DNA of 64,000 nucleotides from JAVVEG01 sp041751425 (GTDB taxonomy: Bacteria > Pseudomonadota > Gammaproteobacteria > Pseudomonadales > Pseudohongiellaceae): positions 186,001-250,000 of the forward strand of contig JBGSXL010000007.1 of NCBI GenBank assembly GCA_041751425.1, written 5' to 3'. The position numbers were made by a program, and so were the translations under genes. The notes under the pieces were generated by a model that was given only the letters and a program-made list of their open reading frames with translations, did no database searches and had not been told where the DNA came from. Below, piece by piece: positions 1 through 8,775 of this stretch (position 1 is the stretch's first letter; every line of letters starts with the position of its first letter).

Positions 1-54
1 GCAGGTAAAGAAATCGTGATAGACGACTGAACCAACCACCGATGGAGCCCTCCG

Positions 55-205
55 CTTCATCATGGGTGTTACTCGTCGTCAGGCTGGTATCGGGCTTGCG
101 GCAGACGTTCATCTGTTCGCTTACCGTTGCGGGGGCAGCGCTGGCATTGAACCAGCTTCCCAATTATCCCGGCTTTCCTTAACGGAAAAGACAGGTACCT
201 GAACA
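55..205 (-). promoter_or_regulatory. Cobalamin (B12) riboswitch, minus strand
   Basis: Read on the minus strand this region carries the hallmarks of the cobalamin riboswitch. There is a purine-rich GGGA...GCTGG segment, then a G-C-T-G-C-C-C-C-C-G-C-A-A-C core followed by GGTAAGCG (complement of about 118-145). A B12-box-like AAGCCCGATACCAGCCTG lies at the complement of about 80-97. A hairpin-rich stretch follows toward position 1. The regulated gene would lie to the left of the window; B12 uptake receptors, metE and nrd genes are typical targets. The limits are approximate because only the conserved core was recognised by eye. Confidence 0.8.
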
Positions 206-293
206 ACTAATCAGTATCAGAATTCCGAATCGTGAGAACTGCTTTCGGGAATAGAGATGCGCGCAGTGTACTGACAGGGCTCTCGGGAGTCAA

Positions 294-2195
294 TCAAACT
301 GCGCGGGAGTGAATCTGTGTTTTAGCGAGTTTATTCCTGATGGATGTAACTATGCCATCCCTGTCCAAGCCAACAGACTCCAGCATTTGCGGCACGGCGC
401 CATGGCTAAGGAAGCGATCCGGCAAGCCCAGGTTAAGAACGGAGATGTGGTAGTCCTCGCGTAGCAGGAACTCATTGACAGCAGCACCCGCGCCGCCCAT
501 CAGTGTATTCTCTTCCAGCGTGACTATCAGTTGATGACGGGTAGTCATCTCTCCGATCAGAGCCTCATCAAGTGGCTTCACGAAACGCATGTCGATGACT
601 GTTGCATCCAGCAACTCTCCTGCTTCCATCGCAACATTCACCAGACTGCCAAATGCGAGAATGGCAACAGTGCGGCCCTTGCGGCGCAACAAAGCCTTGC
701 CGATAGGGAGTGGCTCCATAATGCTGTTGATAGCTACACCTGGCCCCTTGCCACGTGGGTAACGAACAGCTGCAGGACCAACGTGTTGATGGCCGGTGTA
801 CAACATCTGTCTGCACTCATCTTCATTGCTAGGGGTCATGATCAGCATATTGGGAATGCAGCGCAGATAACTCAAGTCGAAACTGCCAGCATGGGTAGGA
901 CCATCTTCACCAACCAGCCCAGCTCTGTCTATCGCGAACAACACGTCCAGGTTCTGCAGTGCAACATCGTGAATCAATTGATCGTAAGCGCGTTGCAGGA
1001 ACGTCGAGTAAATGGCTACCACTGGCTTCATACCATCGCAGGCAAACCCTGCTGCCAGCGTAACTGCGTGTTGTTCCGCGATAGCTACATCATGAAAGCG
1101 CTCGGGAAACTGCTCGGCAAATTTGTCCATGCCGGAACCTGTGCTCATAGCTGGTGTAATGGCTACCAGCTTGCTGTCGCGTGCCGCCATATCACACAGC
1201 CATTCACCGAAAACAGCGGAGTAAGTTGGTGTTTCCACTTTCTTGATCTTGGGTTGCTGGTTCGGTGGCTCCAGCTTGTTCATGGCGTGCATGCCAAAGG
1301 GATCGTTCTCGGATGCTTCGTAGCCTTTACCTTTCTGGGTAACGATATGCAGAAGCTGCGGACCGCGCAATTTTTTGATGTTGCTGAGCATCTCAATCAA
1401 CCCGGCGGTATCGTGACCATCAACTAATCCGATATAGTTGAATCCGATCTCTTCGAACAAGGTGCCGGGTGACACCATACCCTTCATGTACTCTTCAGCG
1501 CGGTGAGCTACCTTCAATGCGGGAGGGATATGCGACAGCACTTTCTTGCCACCATCGCGAATAAAGTTATAAGGCTTGCTTGCCCACATGCGTGCGAAAT
1601 AACTGGATAGCCCGCCAACGTTGCGGGAGATCGACATATTATTGTCGTTCAGGATTACCAGGAAATCCTCATCCAGATGACCGGCATGGTTCAGGGCTTC
1701 GAAGGCCATACCCGCTGTCATGGCACCATCACCAATGATAGCGATGGTACGGCGCTCAATCTGCTGATCCCTGGCTGCCAGCATCATGCCCAGTGCAGCA
1801 CTGATTGATGTGCTGGAGTGACCGACGCCAAAACTGTCGTACTCGCTTTCTTCGCGACTATTGAACGCCGCCAGACCACCAGCCTGGCGCATGCTCAACA
1901 TGCGTTCGCGGCGACCGGTCAGAATCTTGTGAGGATAGCTTTGATGACCAACATCCCAGACCAACCGGTCGTGCGGTGTATCGAAAACATAATGCAGCGC
2001 GATGGTCAGCTCAACCACGCCGAGCCCGGCACCCAGATGTCCGCCGGTCTGACCAACGGAGTAGAGCAGGAACTGGCGGATCTCGCGCGCCAGGGCCGGG
2101 AATTGTTCCGGGTCAATCAAGCGTAAGTCCGCCGGCACCAATATCTGATCCAGCAGCGGGGTATCAGGTCTGTCTATAGGTATTTCGTTAAGCAT
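294..2195 (-). CDS. dxs: 1-deoxy-D-xylulose-5-phosphate synthase
   Basis: This cytosolic, TPP-dependent enzyme condenses pyruvate with glyceraldehyde-3-phosphate to give DXP, the first step of the MEP isoprenoid pathway and a precursor source for thiamine and pyridoxal. At 633 residues it has normal family length. The TPP/Mg-binding GDG (155-157) and NDNN (183-186) motifs are visible, as is the GHQSYPHKILTGR block near residue 83. The transketolase-type pyrimidine domain with the E-Q-H-A-V-T-L-A-A-G segment and the C-terminal transketolase domain follow. It is the last gene of a minus-strand xseB-ispA-dxs run, the usual proteobacterial operon, with about 145 bp separating it from ispA. Confidence 0.97.
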   Translation of the reverse strand: MLNEIPIDRPDTPLLDQILVPADLRLIDPEQFPALAREIRQFLLYSVGQTGGHLGAGLGVVELTIALHYVFDTPHDRLVWDVGHQSYPHKILTGRRERMLSMRQAGGLAAFNSREESEYDSFGVGHSSTSISAALGMMLAARDQQIERRTIAIIGDGAMTAGMAFEALNHAGHLDEDFLVILNDNNMSISRNVGGLSSYFARMWASKPYNFIRDGGKKVLSHIPPALKVAHRAEEYMKGMVSPGTLFEEIGFNYIGLVDGHDTAGLIEMLSNIKKLRGPQLLHIVTQKGKGYEASENDPFGMHAMNKLEPPNQQPKIKKVETPTYSAVFGEWLCDMAARDSKLVAITPAMSTGSGMDKFAEQFPERFHDVAIAEQHAVTLAAGFACDGMKPVVAIYSTFLQRAYDQLIHDVALQNLDVLFAIDRAGLVGEDGPTHAGSFDLSYLRCIPNMLIMTPSNEDECRQMLYTGHQHVGPAAVRYPRGKGPGVAINSIMEPLPIGKALLRRKGRTVAILAFGSLVNVAMEAGELLDATVIDMRFVKPLDEALIGEMTTRHQLIVTLEENTLMGGAGAAVNEFLLREDYHISVLNLGLPDRFLSHGAVPQMLESVGLDRDGIVTSIRNKLAKTQIHSRAV

Positions 2196-2340
2196 TAGTG
2201 ATGTCTTTCTTTTGAAAACAATCTGGCAGTGATAATAAAATCTGGTGCGCTACGGTAAAGCACCACGCGGGATTCGTCAATGCAAACGGCAGAGTAAGCA
2301 CTTGTATCCATTCGGCTAAGGCTCTGTTTTTTCGATAAAA

Positions 2341-3243
2341 TCAGCTCTTGCGTGCAACAATGTAACGGGCGATATGGCGAAGCGCATCTGCATCAGCATT
2401 GAACTGCCCAAGACTGGCCTCAGCCTGCGCAAGCAATTCCTGCGCCTTGCGTTGAGCACCCTCCAATCCCAAAAGAGACACATAGGTAGGTTTGTTCAAC
2501 GCCTGGTCGGCTCCTTGCTGTTTGCCCAGCGTAATGGTATCGCTGGTTACATCCAGAATATCGTCCTGCACCTGAAAGGCCAGACCAATGCTATTTGCAT
2601 AGGTCTGCAATGCTGTCAGTTGCGTCGCGTTGACCTCTGGATTACAAAGTGCTCCCAGTTGCACACTGGCTGCTATCAAAGCCCCTGTCTTGAGGCTGTG
2701 CATGGTTTCCAACTGCTGAATATCAATATCTTTACCTGTGGCGGCAAAATCGATTGCCTGACCAGCAACCATACCCTGATAACCCGCCGCCATACTCAAT
2801 ATAGCAAGCATCTGCAGCCGCGTTTCTGCAGGTACGCTAAGGGTAGGGGCGGTAGCAACCAATTGGAATGCCATGGCCTGCAACGCATCTCCGGCAAGAA
2901 TTGCTGTAGCTTCATCGAACGCCTTGTGTACGGTTGGCACCCCGCGTCGCAAATCGTCGTCATCCATGGCGGGCAAGTCGTCATGGATCAGAGAGTAGCA
3001 GTGTATTAGCTCTACCGCGCAGGCCAGCGGGTCTGCCGCGGAAGCTTGTTCTCCGGCGCCAACAGCACGAGCGCTGGCATACACGAGTATTGGACGAATA
3101 CGTTTACCGCCTTGCAGACAGGCGTAACTCATGGCTTGTAATAGCCGGGGACTGTGTGCCGGCAAGGCGTGCAGGGCCTGTTCCAATTGCTCCAGCATGC
3201 GCTGTTGGCAGGTAAACAGATAGGTTTCCAGATCAAATAGCAT
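2341..3243 (-). CDS. ispA: Farnesyl diphosphate synthase (polyprenyl synthetase family)
   Basis: The enzyme condenses IPP with DMAPP and GPP to make farnesyl diphosphate, the precursor of undecaprenyl-phosphate and quinone side chains. The 300-residue length matches bacterial IspA. The first aspartate-rich motif D-D-L-P-A-M-D-D-D-D is at residues 88-97 and the second, D-D-I-L-D, at 227-231. The GGKRIRP substrate motif sits at 45-51. It lies between xseB and dxs on the minus strand, so the operon couples early MEP-pathway carbon entry to prenyl chain elongation. Confidence 0.96.
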   Translation of the reverse strand: MLFDLETYLFTCQQRMLEQLEQALHALPAHSPRLLQAMSYACLQGGKRIRPILVYASARAVGAGEQASAADPLACAVELIHCYSLIHDDLPAMDDDDLRRGVPTVHKAFDEATAILAGDALQAMAFQLVATAPTLSVPAETRLQMLAILSMAAGYQGMVAGQAIDFAATGKDIDIQQLETMHSLKTGALIAASVQLGALCNPEVNATQLTALQTYANSIGLAFQVQDDILDVTSDTITLGKQQGADQALNKPTYVSLLGLEGAQRKAQELLAQAEASLGQFNADADALRHIARYIVARKS

Positions 3244-3312
3244 AGCGACTATTTATAAACCCCAGTCATCAACTCCAGTCTTAAACCCCAGCCATTAACC
3301 CAATCATCAACT

Positions 3313-3552
3313 TCATTCATCAGCTTCAGCGTCCAGATCTTCAGGGTCGCCTTGGCTATCCATCAAAATCTGGACCTTTTGTTCAGCACGCTGTAAGGCT
3401 GCCTGGCACTCTCTGGTGAGCTTGATGCCGGATTCAAAGGCCTGTAGAGATTCCTCCAGGCTCAATTCGCCATCTTCCATGGCGGTAACCAGCTCTTCCA
3501 ACTGGCTTAATGAACTCTCGAAGTCGAATGCTTTATCTTTCTTTTTGGCCAT
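3313..3552 (-). CDS. xseB: Exodeoxyribonuclease VII small subunit
   Basis: This is the small subunit of exonuclease VII, which with XseA degrades single-stranded DNA. The protein starts MAKKKDKAFDFESSLSQLE and contains the family pattern of a helical region with LEELV, MEDGELSLEESL and F-E-x-G-I-x-L; the C-terminus is acidic. An in-frame ATG exists further upstream (3609). The start at 3552 is preferred because it is preceded on the minus strand by an AGAGG ribosome-binding site and gives the usual length of about 79 residues. It heads the xseB-ispA-dxs operon. Confidence 0.94.
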   Translation of the reverse strand: MAKKKDKAFDFESSLSQLEELVTAMEDGELSLEESLQAFESGIKLTRECQAALQRAEQKVQILMDSQGDPEDLDAEADE

Positions 3553-3770
3553 ACGGCTGACCTCTGATTTGCGATGTCGAATTATCGAGTTTCTCCGGCA
3601 CAATAGCAACGCACGCGGGGTTTTATGAAACTGTCACAAAAAATTTATAGAATAATGCAGCTTTTCCCGGCACTCTCTGGTGGGCTTTCTCAGGCTAAAG
3701 GGGTGTTTTCGTGCACAGGGTCCAACGCAAGTAGCGCCAGTAAAAGAGTCAAAACGGAGCAAACTGACGT

Positions 3771-4889
3771 ATGAGCAAGATCCTGTACGGAGTTTCGGGA
3801 GAGGGTTCCGGGCATTCCTCGCGGGCCAGAGTAATGGCAGGTCATCTGATCAGCGCAGGGCATGAGGTGAAGATAGTCAGCTACGATCGCGGGTTTCGCA
3901 ATCTTTGCGTGGATTTTGACTGCCTGGAAATTGAAGGCCTGCATATTGTCAGTATCAACAACCGGGTCAGGTTGTTCAAAACTCTGCTGCATAATCTGGG
4001 ACGATTGCAATCAGCGAGAAAAAAACTGCAGCAATTGCGCGAGCTGTTTCAGGATTTCAAGCCCGATTGTGTGATCACCGATTTTGAACCTGCTACTGCG
4101 TGGATGGCATCGCGACGGCGCATCCCCCTGATCAGTCTGGATAACCAGCATCGCATGCGCTACATGAAATTCACCGCACCGCGGCGCTTGCGGCTGGACC
4201 AATGGCTGACGCAAATGGTGATTCGAACCCTGATCCCTAGTCCGGATGTCTCTTTAGCAACCACGTTCTTCCGTGGTGAGTTAATGAATGACAAGACCTT
4301 TCTGTTTCCGCCAATTCTACGCAATGAAGTGCTGGCCAAGCGCGCTGAAACTGGTAATCACCATCTGGTTTATTTGACCAGCCAATATGATGGGCTGATG
4401 GATGTATTAAAACAATTTCCTGAGCGGCAGTTTCGCGTATATGGCTACAACAAGAATGAGACAGACGGGAATCTGGAGTACCGTGAGTTTAGCAGCGCAG
4501 GTTTTCTGAACGATCTGGCGCAGGCGAATTCTGTGATAGCAACTGCAGGTTTCACATTGATCAGTGAGGCCATTTATCTGCAGAAGCCCTATCTCGCGTT
4601 TCCAATGCATGGCCAGTTCGAACAGCAATTGAATGCGCTTTGTCTGGAGGAACTGGGGTACGGCGTAAACGCCAAAGTCGCTGATAAAGCGACACTGAGT
4701 GTCTTTTTTGAGCAACTGCCATTCCTGAGTCAGAATCTGCGCACTTATCCTTATGCCTATGGTGGAAGTCCCGATCCGGATTCCGATTACAACTCACAGA
4801 TAACCAGGAAGCTGGATGAGCTGCTGGCAGACAAGATGTCGTTATTGTTGGCATACCATCTCAGACCCAGTCAGCTTAGACCCAGGTAA
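3771..4889 (+). CDS. MJ1255/VC2487-type glycosyltransferase-like protein
   Basis: This 372-residue protein resembles the GT-B-fold MJ1255 family of uncharacterised glycosyltransferases. The N-terminus I-L-Y-G-V-S-G-E-G-S-G-H-S-S-R-A (4-19) is the nucleotide-sugar transferase glycine loop. The C-terminal half has the donor-binding S-V-I-A-T-A-G-F-T-L-I-S-E-A segment followed by P-Y-L-A-F-P-M-H-G-Q-F-E-Q. The acceptor is unknown; family members are often placed near cell-surface or lipid glycosylation genes, but nothing here confirms that. The last nine residues and the stop codon fall inside a 15-bp tandem repeat, so the C-terminus may have been altered by repeat expansion. Confidence 0.8.
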   Translation: MSKILYGVSGEGSGHSSRARVMAGHLISAGHEVKIVSYDRGFRNLCVDFDCLEIEGLHIVSINNRVRLFKTLLHNLGRLQSARKKLQQLRELFQDFKPDCVITDFEPATAWMASRRRIPLISLDNQHRMRYMKFTAPRRLRLDQWLTQMVIRTLIPSPDVSLATTFFRGELMNDKTFLFPPILRNEVLAKRAETGNHHLVYLTSQYDGLMDVLKQFPERQFRVYGYNKNETDGNLEYREFSSAGFLNDLAQANSVIATAGFTLISEAIYLQKPYLAFPMHGQFEQQLNALCLEELGYGVNAKVADKATLSVFFEQLPFLSQNLRTYPYAYGGSPDPDSDYNSQITRKLDELLADKMSLLLAYHLRPSQLRPR

Positions 4890-4937
4890 CCCAGACCCAG
4901 GTAACCCAGACCAAGATAACCCGAACCCAGGTAATCC
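4863..4937. repeat. 15-bp tandem repeat, five units
   Basis: Five consecutive 15-bp units with the consensus AGACCCAGGTAACCC start at 4863 (degenerate), 4878, 4893, 4908 and 4923. The second and third are identical and the others differ at a few bases. The glycosyltransferase stop codon (4887-4889) lies in the second unit. A looser CCCCAGAC run continues to about 4970. Read in another frame the units give a D-P-G-N-P pentapeptide repeat, but there is no sign that this frame is translated. Confidence 0.9.
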
Positions 4938-5059
4938 TAATCTTAGAACCCCAGACCCCCAGACCCCGCCGAATCACCCGTTGACCTGCCCTGACTGTGG
5001 CAGTAACCTAGCGCCCACCAGAATAACAATCAACGAAAGTGGCAGCTGTACTGATCCTG

Positions 5060-5845
5060 ATGATGCGAAAAATACTGGCCAGATATTTCCCTCATGACCT
5101 GCGAATTCTCTTCGGGTTGGTTGTCACCGTTGTCTGGCTGTTGCTGGGTACCTTGTATGTTTCCCATACGGTTAGCTGGGCTAATTTCGCACGCATGCCG
5201 ATGGAAGAGATGGGCAACTTTCTGGAAGGTGCATTTGCTCCGCTGGCGTTTCTGTGGCTGGTAATCGGGCTTTTCATTCAACAGACTGTTCTGGCTGAAA
5301 ACAATCGAGAATTACGCGACAGCAATATCGTTTCGGAGCGACAGGCAACGGCTATTGCTGCTACTGAACTAAATGCGCGCCAGGAAACATTTTTTAAAAT
5401 TGCGGATAACACCCGCCGCCAGCTCGGCGGTATTTCCGGCCTGTTATTGCAGTCCAGCAAGGGCCCGGCAGGTGACGAAACCTTTACGGAAGCCGAGTTT
5501 ATGGAGATGTGGCATATGTTTGCTACAGGTGACTTCGAAATATTTTCCAGGCGTTTTTTAATTCTCGCTGGCAAAGGCATCGATTTGCAGCCTTTGTTTT
5601 ACGGCACACAGATACGCTCAACGCATACGGATAATTTCATCGTCAACTTTGATCGCCTGCTGAAACTGGCTAAAGAATGCGACACCAATAATATTATCTT
5701 CGATGCGCAGGTTCACTCCGCTCATGGCCTGCTCAGTTCGCGAATGCGGGAGTTGCACCCGCGCATAAAATTCAAGCGCTATGAAATGACTCGCACCGGC
5801 GCCTATCTCGATCAGATTATTCAAAATACACAAGAAGGTTTATAA
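5060..5845 (+). CDS. Unknown two-helix inner-membrane protein
   Basis: I do not recognise a family. The roughly 261-residue protein begins MMRKILARYFPHD and has two predicted membrane segments: an ILFGLVVTVVWLLLGTLYV helix and an APLAFLWLVIGLFI helix. A long soluble, probably cytoplasmic region follows. It starts with a likely coiled-coil stretch (about residues 80-115, rich in E, R and Q) and ends in a mixed alpha/beta domain containing NNIIFDAQVHSAHG. A GTG at 5039 could extend the start by seven residues; neither start has a strong ribosome-binding site. The MAPEG gene follows after 34 bp on the same strand. Confidence 0.65.
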   Translation: MMRKILARYFPHDLRILFGLVVTVVWLLLGTLYVSHTVSWANFARMPMEEMGNFLEGAFAPLAFLWLVIGLFIQQTVLAENNRELRDSNIVSERQATAIAATELNARQETFFKIADNTRRQLGGISGLLLQSSKGPAGDETFTEAEFMEMWHMFATGDFEIFSRRFLILAGKGIDLQPLFYGTQIRSTHTDNFIVNFDRLLKLAKECDTNNIIFDAQVHSAHGLLSSRMRELHPRIKFKRYEMTRTGAYLDQIIQNTQEGL

Positions 5846-5879
5846 CAACTAGGCTCTGCCGAGCCAAACAGGAGAAGAT

Positions 5880-6269
5880 ATGGAACTGGTAGCGATAGTG
5901 ATTGTGGCGGCGTTGGTTCAGTACACCTTTTTTGGTGCGTTGGTGGGCAAGGCGCGTATGAAATATAACGTGGAAGCGCCGTCCATCAGCGGGCATCCGG
6001 TATTCGAACGCTACTACCGTGTGCATCAAAACACATTGGAAAGTCTGATACTTTTTATTCCGTCTATTCTGTTGTTCGCAACCTATGTGCGCGCTGATTT
6101 GGCTGCTGCTATCGGAGCGGTCTTCATCGTTGGGCGTTTTCTCTATTTGCGTGCTTATGTATCAGACCCGAAGTCACGTTCGCTGGGATTTCTGTTGACT
6201 ATACTGCCATCGGCTGTGCTGGCATTGGGCGGTTGTATTGGCGCCATACTCAGTATTGTGCAGGGCTAA
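5880..6269 (+). CDS. MAPEG family membrane protein
   Basis: This 129-residue protein with four predicted transmembrane helices matches the MAPEG superfamily (membrane-associated proteins in eicosanoid and glutathione metabolism). The diagnostic features are the R-M-K-Y-N-V-x-A-P segment, F-E-R-Y-Y-R-V-H-Q-N-T-L-E-S near residue 40, and the R-x-L-Y-L-R-A-Y motif near residue 85. Bacterial members may act as membrane glutathione transferases, but the substrate is unknown. A clear AGGAG site precedes the ATG. It converges on the GGDEF/EAL gene with about 58 bp between the stops. Confidence 0.88.
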   Translation: MELVAIVIVAALVQYTFFGALVGKARMKYNVEAPSISGHPVFERYYRVHQNTLESLILFIPSILLFATYVRADLAAAIGAVFIVGRFLYLRAYVSDPKSRSLGFLLTILPSAVLALGGCIGAILSIVQG

Positions 6270-6327
6270 TCCGCAGTAGAAGAAAGGCAGCAGTGGTGAA
6301 CTGGTTACTGTGAAACTTTTAGTTTTA

Positions 6328-8664
6328 TCAGTCCAGCGCCAGGGTTTTCTGGCTGCGCAGATACTCGGAGTAAGTATCCGCATCAACAGGTGCGCTGAAT
6401 AAATAACCCTGCAGCTCGTCGCAACCGTGCTGGCGCAGAAACTGCATTTGCTCAACAGTCTCGACGCCTTCGGCCACCGTTTTCATGTTCAGGTTCTGAG
6501 CCATATTGATAACGGATTTCACGAGGTTGTCACGGTTCCGGTCATTACAACCAACGCCACGTGTGAACGATGTGTCAATCTTGAGAACGTCAAGCGGGAG
6601 CTTCGCCAGGTAGGCTAGATTGGAATAGCCAGTGCCAAAGTCATCAAGTACCAGTTGTACCCCCAATGCGTTCATCTCTTGTAATACCTTATTTACCAAT
6701 CCTGAATTGTCCATCAGAACCGACTCGGTAATTTCCAGGCTCAGATAGTGAGGCGGAATTTCAAACTCCCTCAGCGTGTCACGTATGAGATCCACCAACT
6801 CCTGTTCGTGCCTGAAAAACTGTGCCAGGGAAATATTGATTGCCACATTGATGGGGTCCAGATCCTCTGCCAACCACTGACTGATCCTGCGGCAACTCTC
6901 GCGAATAACCCAGCGCCCCAACGGTACTATCAAGCCAGACTTCTCGGCTATCGGGATGAATTTGGCGGGTGAAATCATGCCGAGTTGGCTGTGTGACCAG
7001 CGCAGCAATGCCTCTGCTCCTGAAATTTTTCCACTGCGCAAATCTATTTTGGGTTGGTAGAACAATTGCAGCTCATTGCGCTCAATACTCATGCGCATGT
7101 CTGTTTCGATTTGCAGCAGCTCGATAACTGTATTGCTCATTTCTGCCTCATAGAAGCAGAAACTGTTACGGCCCAGACTTTTGGCGCGATACATGGCCGT
7201 ATCCGCATTTCGCAGCAGCTCGTCGGGCGTAAGACCATTATTCGGGGCAATGCTGATGCCAATACACGCTTCCACGAAAACTTCCAGGCCATTGGATAAT
7301 TGGAATGGAGGTCTCAACACGTCCAGCAATGCACCCGCAATCACGGCCGCGTTGTCAGCGTTGTCGATAAATCCGGACACCAGCAGAAACTCATCGCCGC
7401 CCAGTCGTGCGAGCATGTCTTCCGCCCTGACTCTTTGCAGGAGTCTTTTCGTGACGGCAATCAGCAATTCGTCGCCGATGGTATGACCCATGCTGTCATT
7501 GACATTCTTGAAGTCGTCAAGGTCAATAAACAACACAGCAATTTGACTCTTGAGTCGTGCGGCCTGGTTCAAAGAGTGCTGCAAGTGCGCGAGCAGTTGG
7601 GTTCTGTTCGGGAGATTGGTGAGCGCATCATGCAGAGCCAGATATTGCAGCTCCGTTTCGGTTTTCTTCAGTTCGCTGATATCGGTATAAATGGCGATGT
7701 ATTGTTCGGGTTGACCAGCGACATTCTTTGCGATGCATATACTTAACCATAGAGGGATTATGTCTCCCATTTTGTTTTGATTCCAGATTTCGCCATGCCA
7801 GACGCCGGTCTTATTTAATGCAGTTTTCATGACTTTGAAATAATACTCGTCATGGTTACCTGAGCTCAGAATCGAGGGGTTTTTTCCCAGTAATTCATGT
7901 TCTTCGTAGCCGAATATGGCCGTAGCAGCCTTGTTGACGGAAGTAATACGAAGTTGCATATCGGCAACCAGAATACCTTCGCCAATGCCGTCAAACGCGG
8001 TGAAGAATAAACGCATGCGCTCTTCTTCTTCATGCTGACTGGTGACGTTGGTCCATGAACCGATTATTTGATAGGGATTGCCTTGTTTATCGTAAAGAAC
8101 GCGTGCGATGTCGCGTGTCCAGTAATACTCGCCGGTTCTGCTGCGAAACCGATATTGGTGATCTATATGTCCCTCTCTGATCAGCCGGACAGCTTGAGCC
8201 AAGGCTAACTCTTTGTCTTCCGGATGGAGATTTTCACTCCACCAGTGCGGACTCATAAATTCAGCATCGGTATACCCAAATATTCGCTGCAGACTTTCAC
8301 TGGCCCAAAGTGTTTCAATAGTTTGGTTTTTGATGGCGAGCGCATAAAGTACTGTCGGACTGGCTTCGAGCAAGTGCTCGATTAATGTGTGGGATTCCAG
8401 AATTTCAGCTTCCGCATCGGTGAGTTTATGCAGAGCGACAGATTGATCTCGCAGGGCACCACGAGTAAGTATGTATAAAACCAGTGCGGTGAACAGGACG
8501 TAAAACCAGCCCTTGAAGGTCTGATAAAAGGAGATGCTCTCAGCATTCGGGTCTGTATCGAAGAATCGCAATAAGAGGAAATCGCTGAAGAAGATCCAAA
8601 GGACGCCTATTACCAGGTAGATAAGGGTAATTTCAGCAGCTTTGCGCTTGGGAACTATTTTCAT
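6328..8664 (-). CDS. PAS/PAC-GGDEF-EAL cyclic-di-GMP enzyme
   Basis: This 778-residue inner-membrane signalling protein should make and/or degrade cyclic-di-GMP. Two N-terminal membrane helices (about 13-33 and 51-66) precede two PAS/PAC modules (about 95-212 and 215-335), the first with a typical Y-W-T-R-D PAC region. The GGDEF domain spans about 340-505 with an intact G-G-D-E-F at 422-426 and an inhibitory-site R-x-x-D at 413-416. The EAL domain follows (about 520-770) with E-A-L at 551-553 and D-D-F-G-T-G-Y at 674-680. Both catalytic signatures look complete, so net activity cannot be read from sequence. It appears to be monocistronic. Confidence 0.95.
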   Translation of the reverse strand: MKIVPKRKAAEITLIYLVIGVLWIFFSDFLLLRFFDTDPNAESISFYQTFKGWFYVLFTALVLYILTRGALRDQSVALHKLTDAEAEILESHTLIEHLLEASPTVLYALAIKNQTIETLWASESLQRIFGYTDAEFMSPHWWSENLHPEDKELALAQAVRLIREGHIDHQYRFRSRTGEYYWTRDIARVLYDKQGNPYQIIGSWTNVTSQHEEEERMRLFFTAFDGIGEGILVADMQLRITSVNKAATAIFGYEEHELLGKNPSILSSGNHDEYYFKVMKTALNKTGVWHGEIWNQNKMGDIIPLWLSICIAKNVAGQPEQYIAIYTDISELKKTETELQYLALHDALTNLPNRTQLLAHLQHSLNQAARLKSQIAVLFIDLDDFKNVNDSMGHTIGDELLIAVTKRLLQRVRAEDMLARLGGDEFLLVSGFIDNADNAAVIAGALLDVLRPPFQLSNGLEVFVEACIGISIAPNNGLTPDELLRNADTAMYRAKSLGRNSFCFYEAEMSNTVIELLQIETDMRMSIERNELQLFYQPKIDLRSGKISGAEALLRWSHSQLGMISPAKFIPIAEKSGLIVPLGRWVIRESCRRISQWLAEDLDPINVAINISLAQFFRHEQELVDLIRDTLREFEIPPHYLSLEITESVLMDNSGLVNKVLQEMNALGVQLVLDDFGTGYSNLAYLAKLPLDVLKIDTSFTRGVGCNDRNRDNLVKSVINMAQNLNMKTVAEGVETVEQMQFLRQHGCDELQGYLFSAPVDADTYSEYLRSQKTLALD

Positions 8665-8775
8665 CGCGCATCTCTAACTGTTCTTGTTGCTGTTCAGACT
8701 ACACCTGATTTCCTGAGGGTACAATCGGAATTGGTGACAAATCAACTTTGCGCAGGGCTACTGTTTGTGGACCGA

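Noticed and set aside
1..60. Start of a minus-strand coding region downstream of the riboswitch
   Set aside because: An ATG exists near the complement of 57-62, but only about 20 codons are visible and they show no signal peptide or family pattern.
531..1427. Long open frame (298 codons) on the plus strand
   Set aside because: It is wholly antisense to dxs, a clear gene, and the translation shows no recognisable domain.
4863..4937. CRISPR array
   Set aside because: The repeat units are directly adjacent with no unique spacers, and no cas genes are present.
4816..5097. Frame encoding D-P-G-N-P repeats followed by a C-P-D-C-G segment
   Set aside because: It lies in an alternative frame of the glycosyltransferase end and tandem repeat, has no ribosome-binding site and no family resemblance.
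5852..5865. GGCTC-TGCC-GAGCC hairpin as a terminator
   Set aside because: No T-tract follows and the MAPEG gene begins at once; at most a mild mRNA structure.
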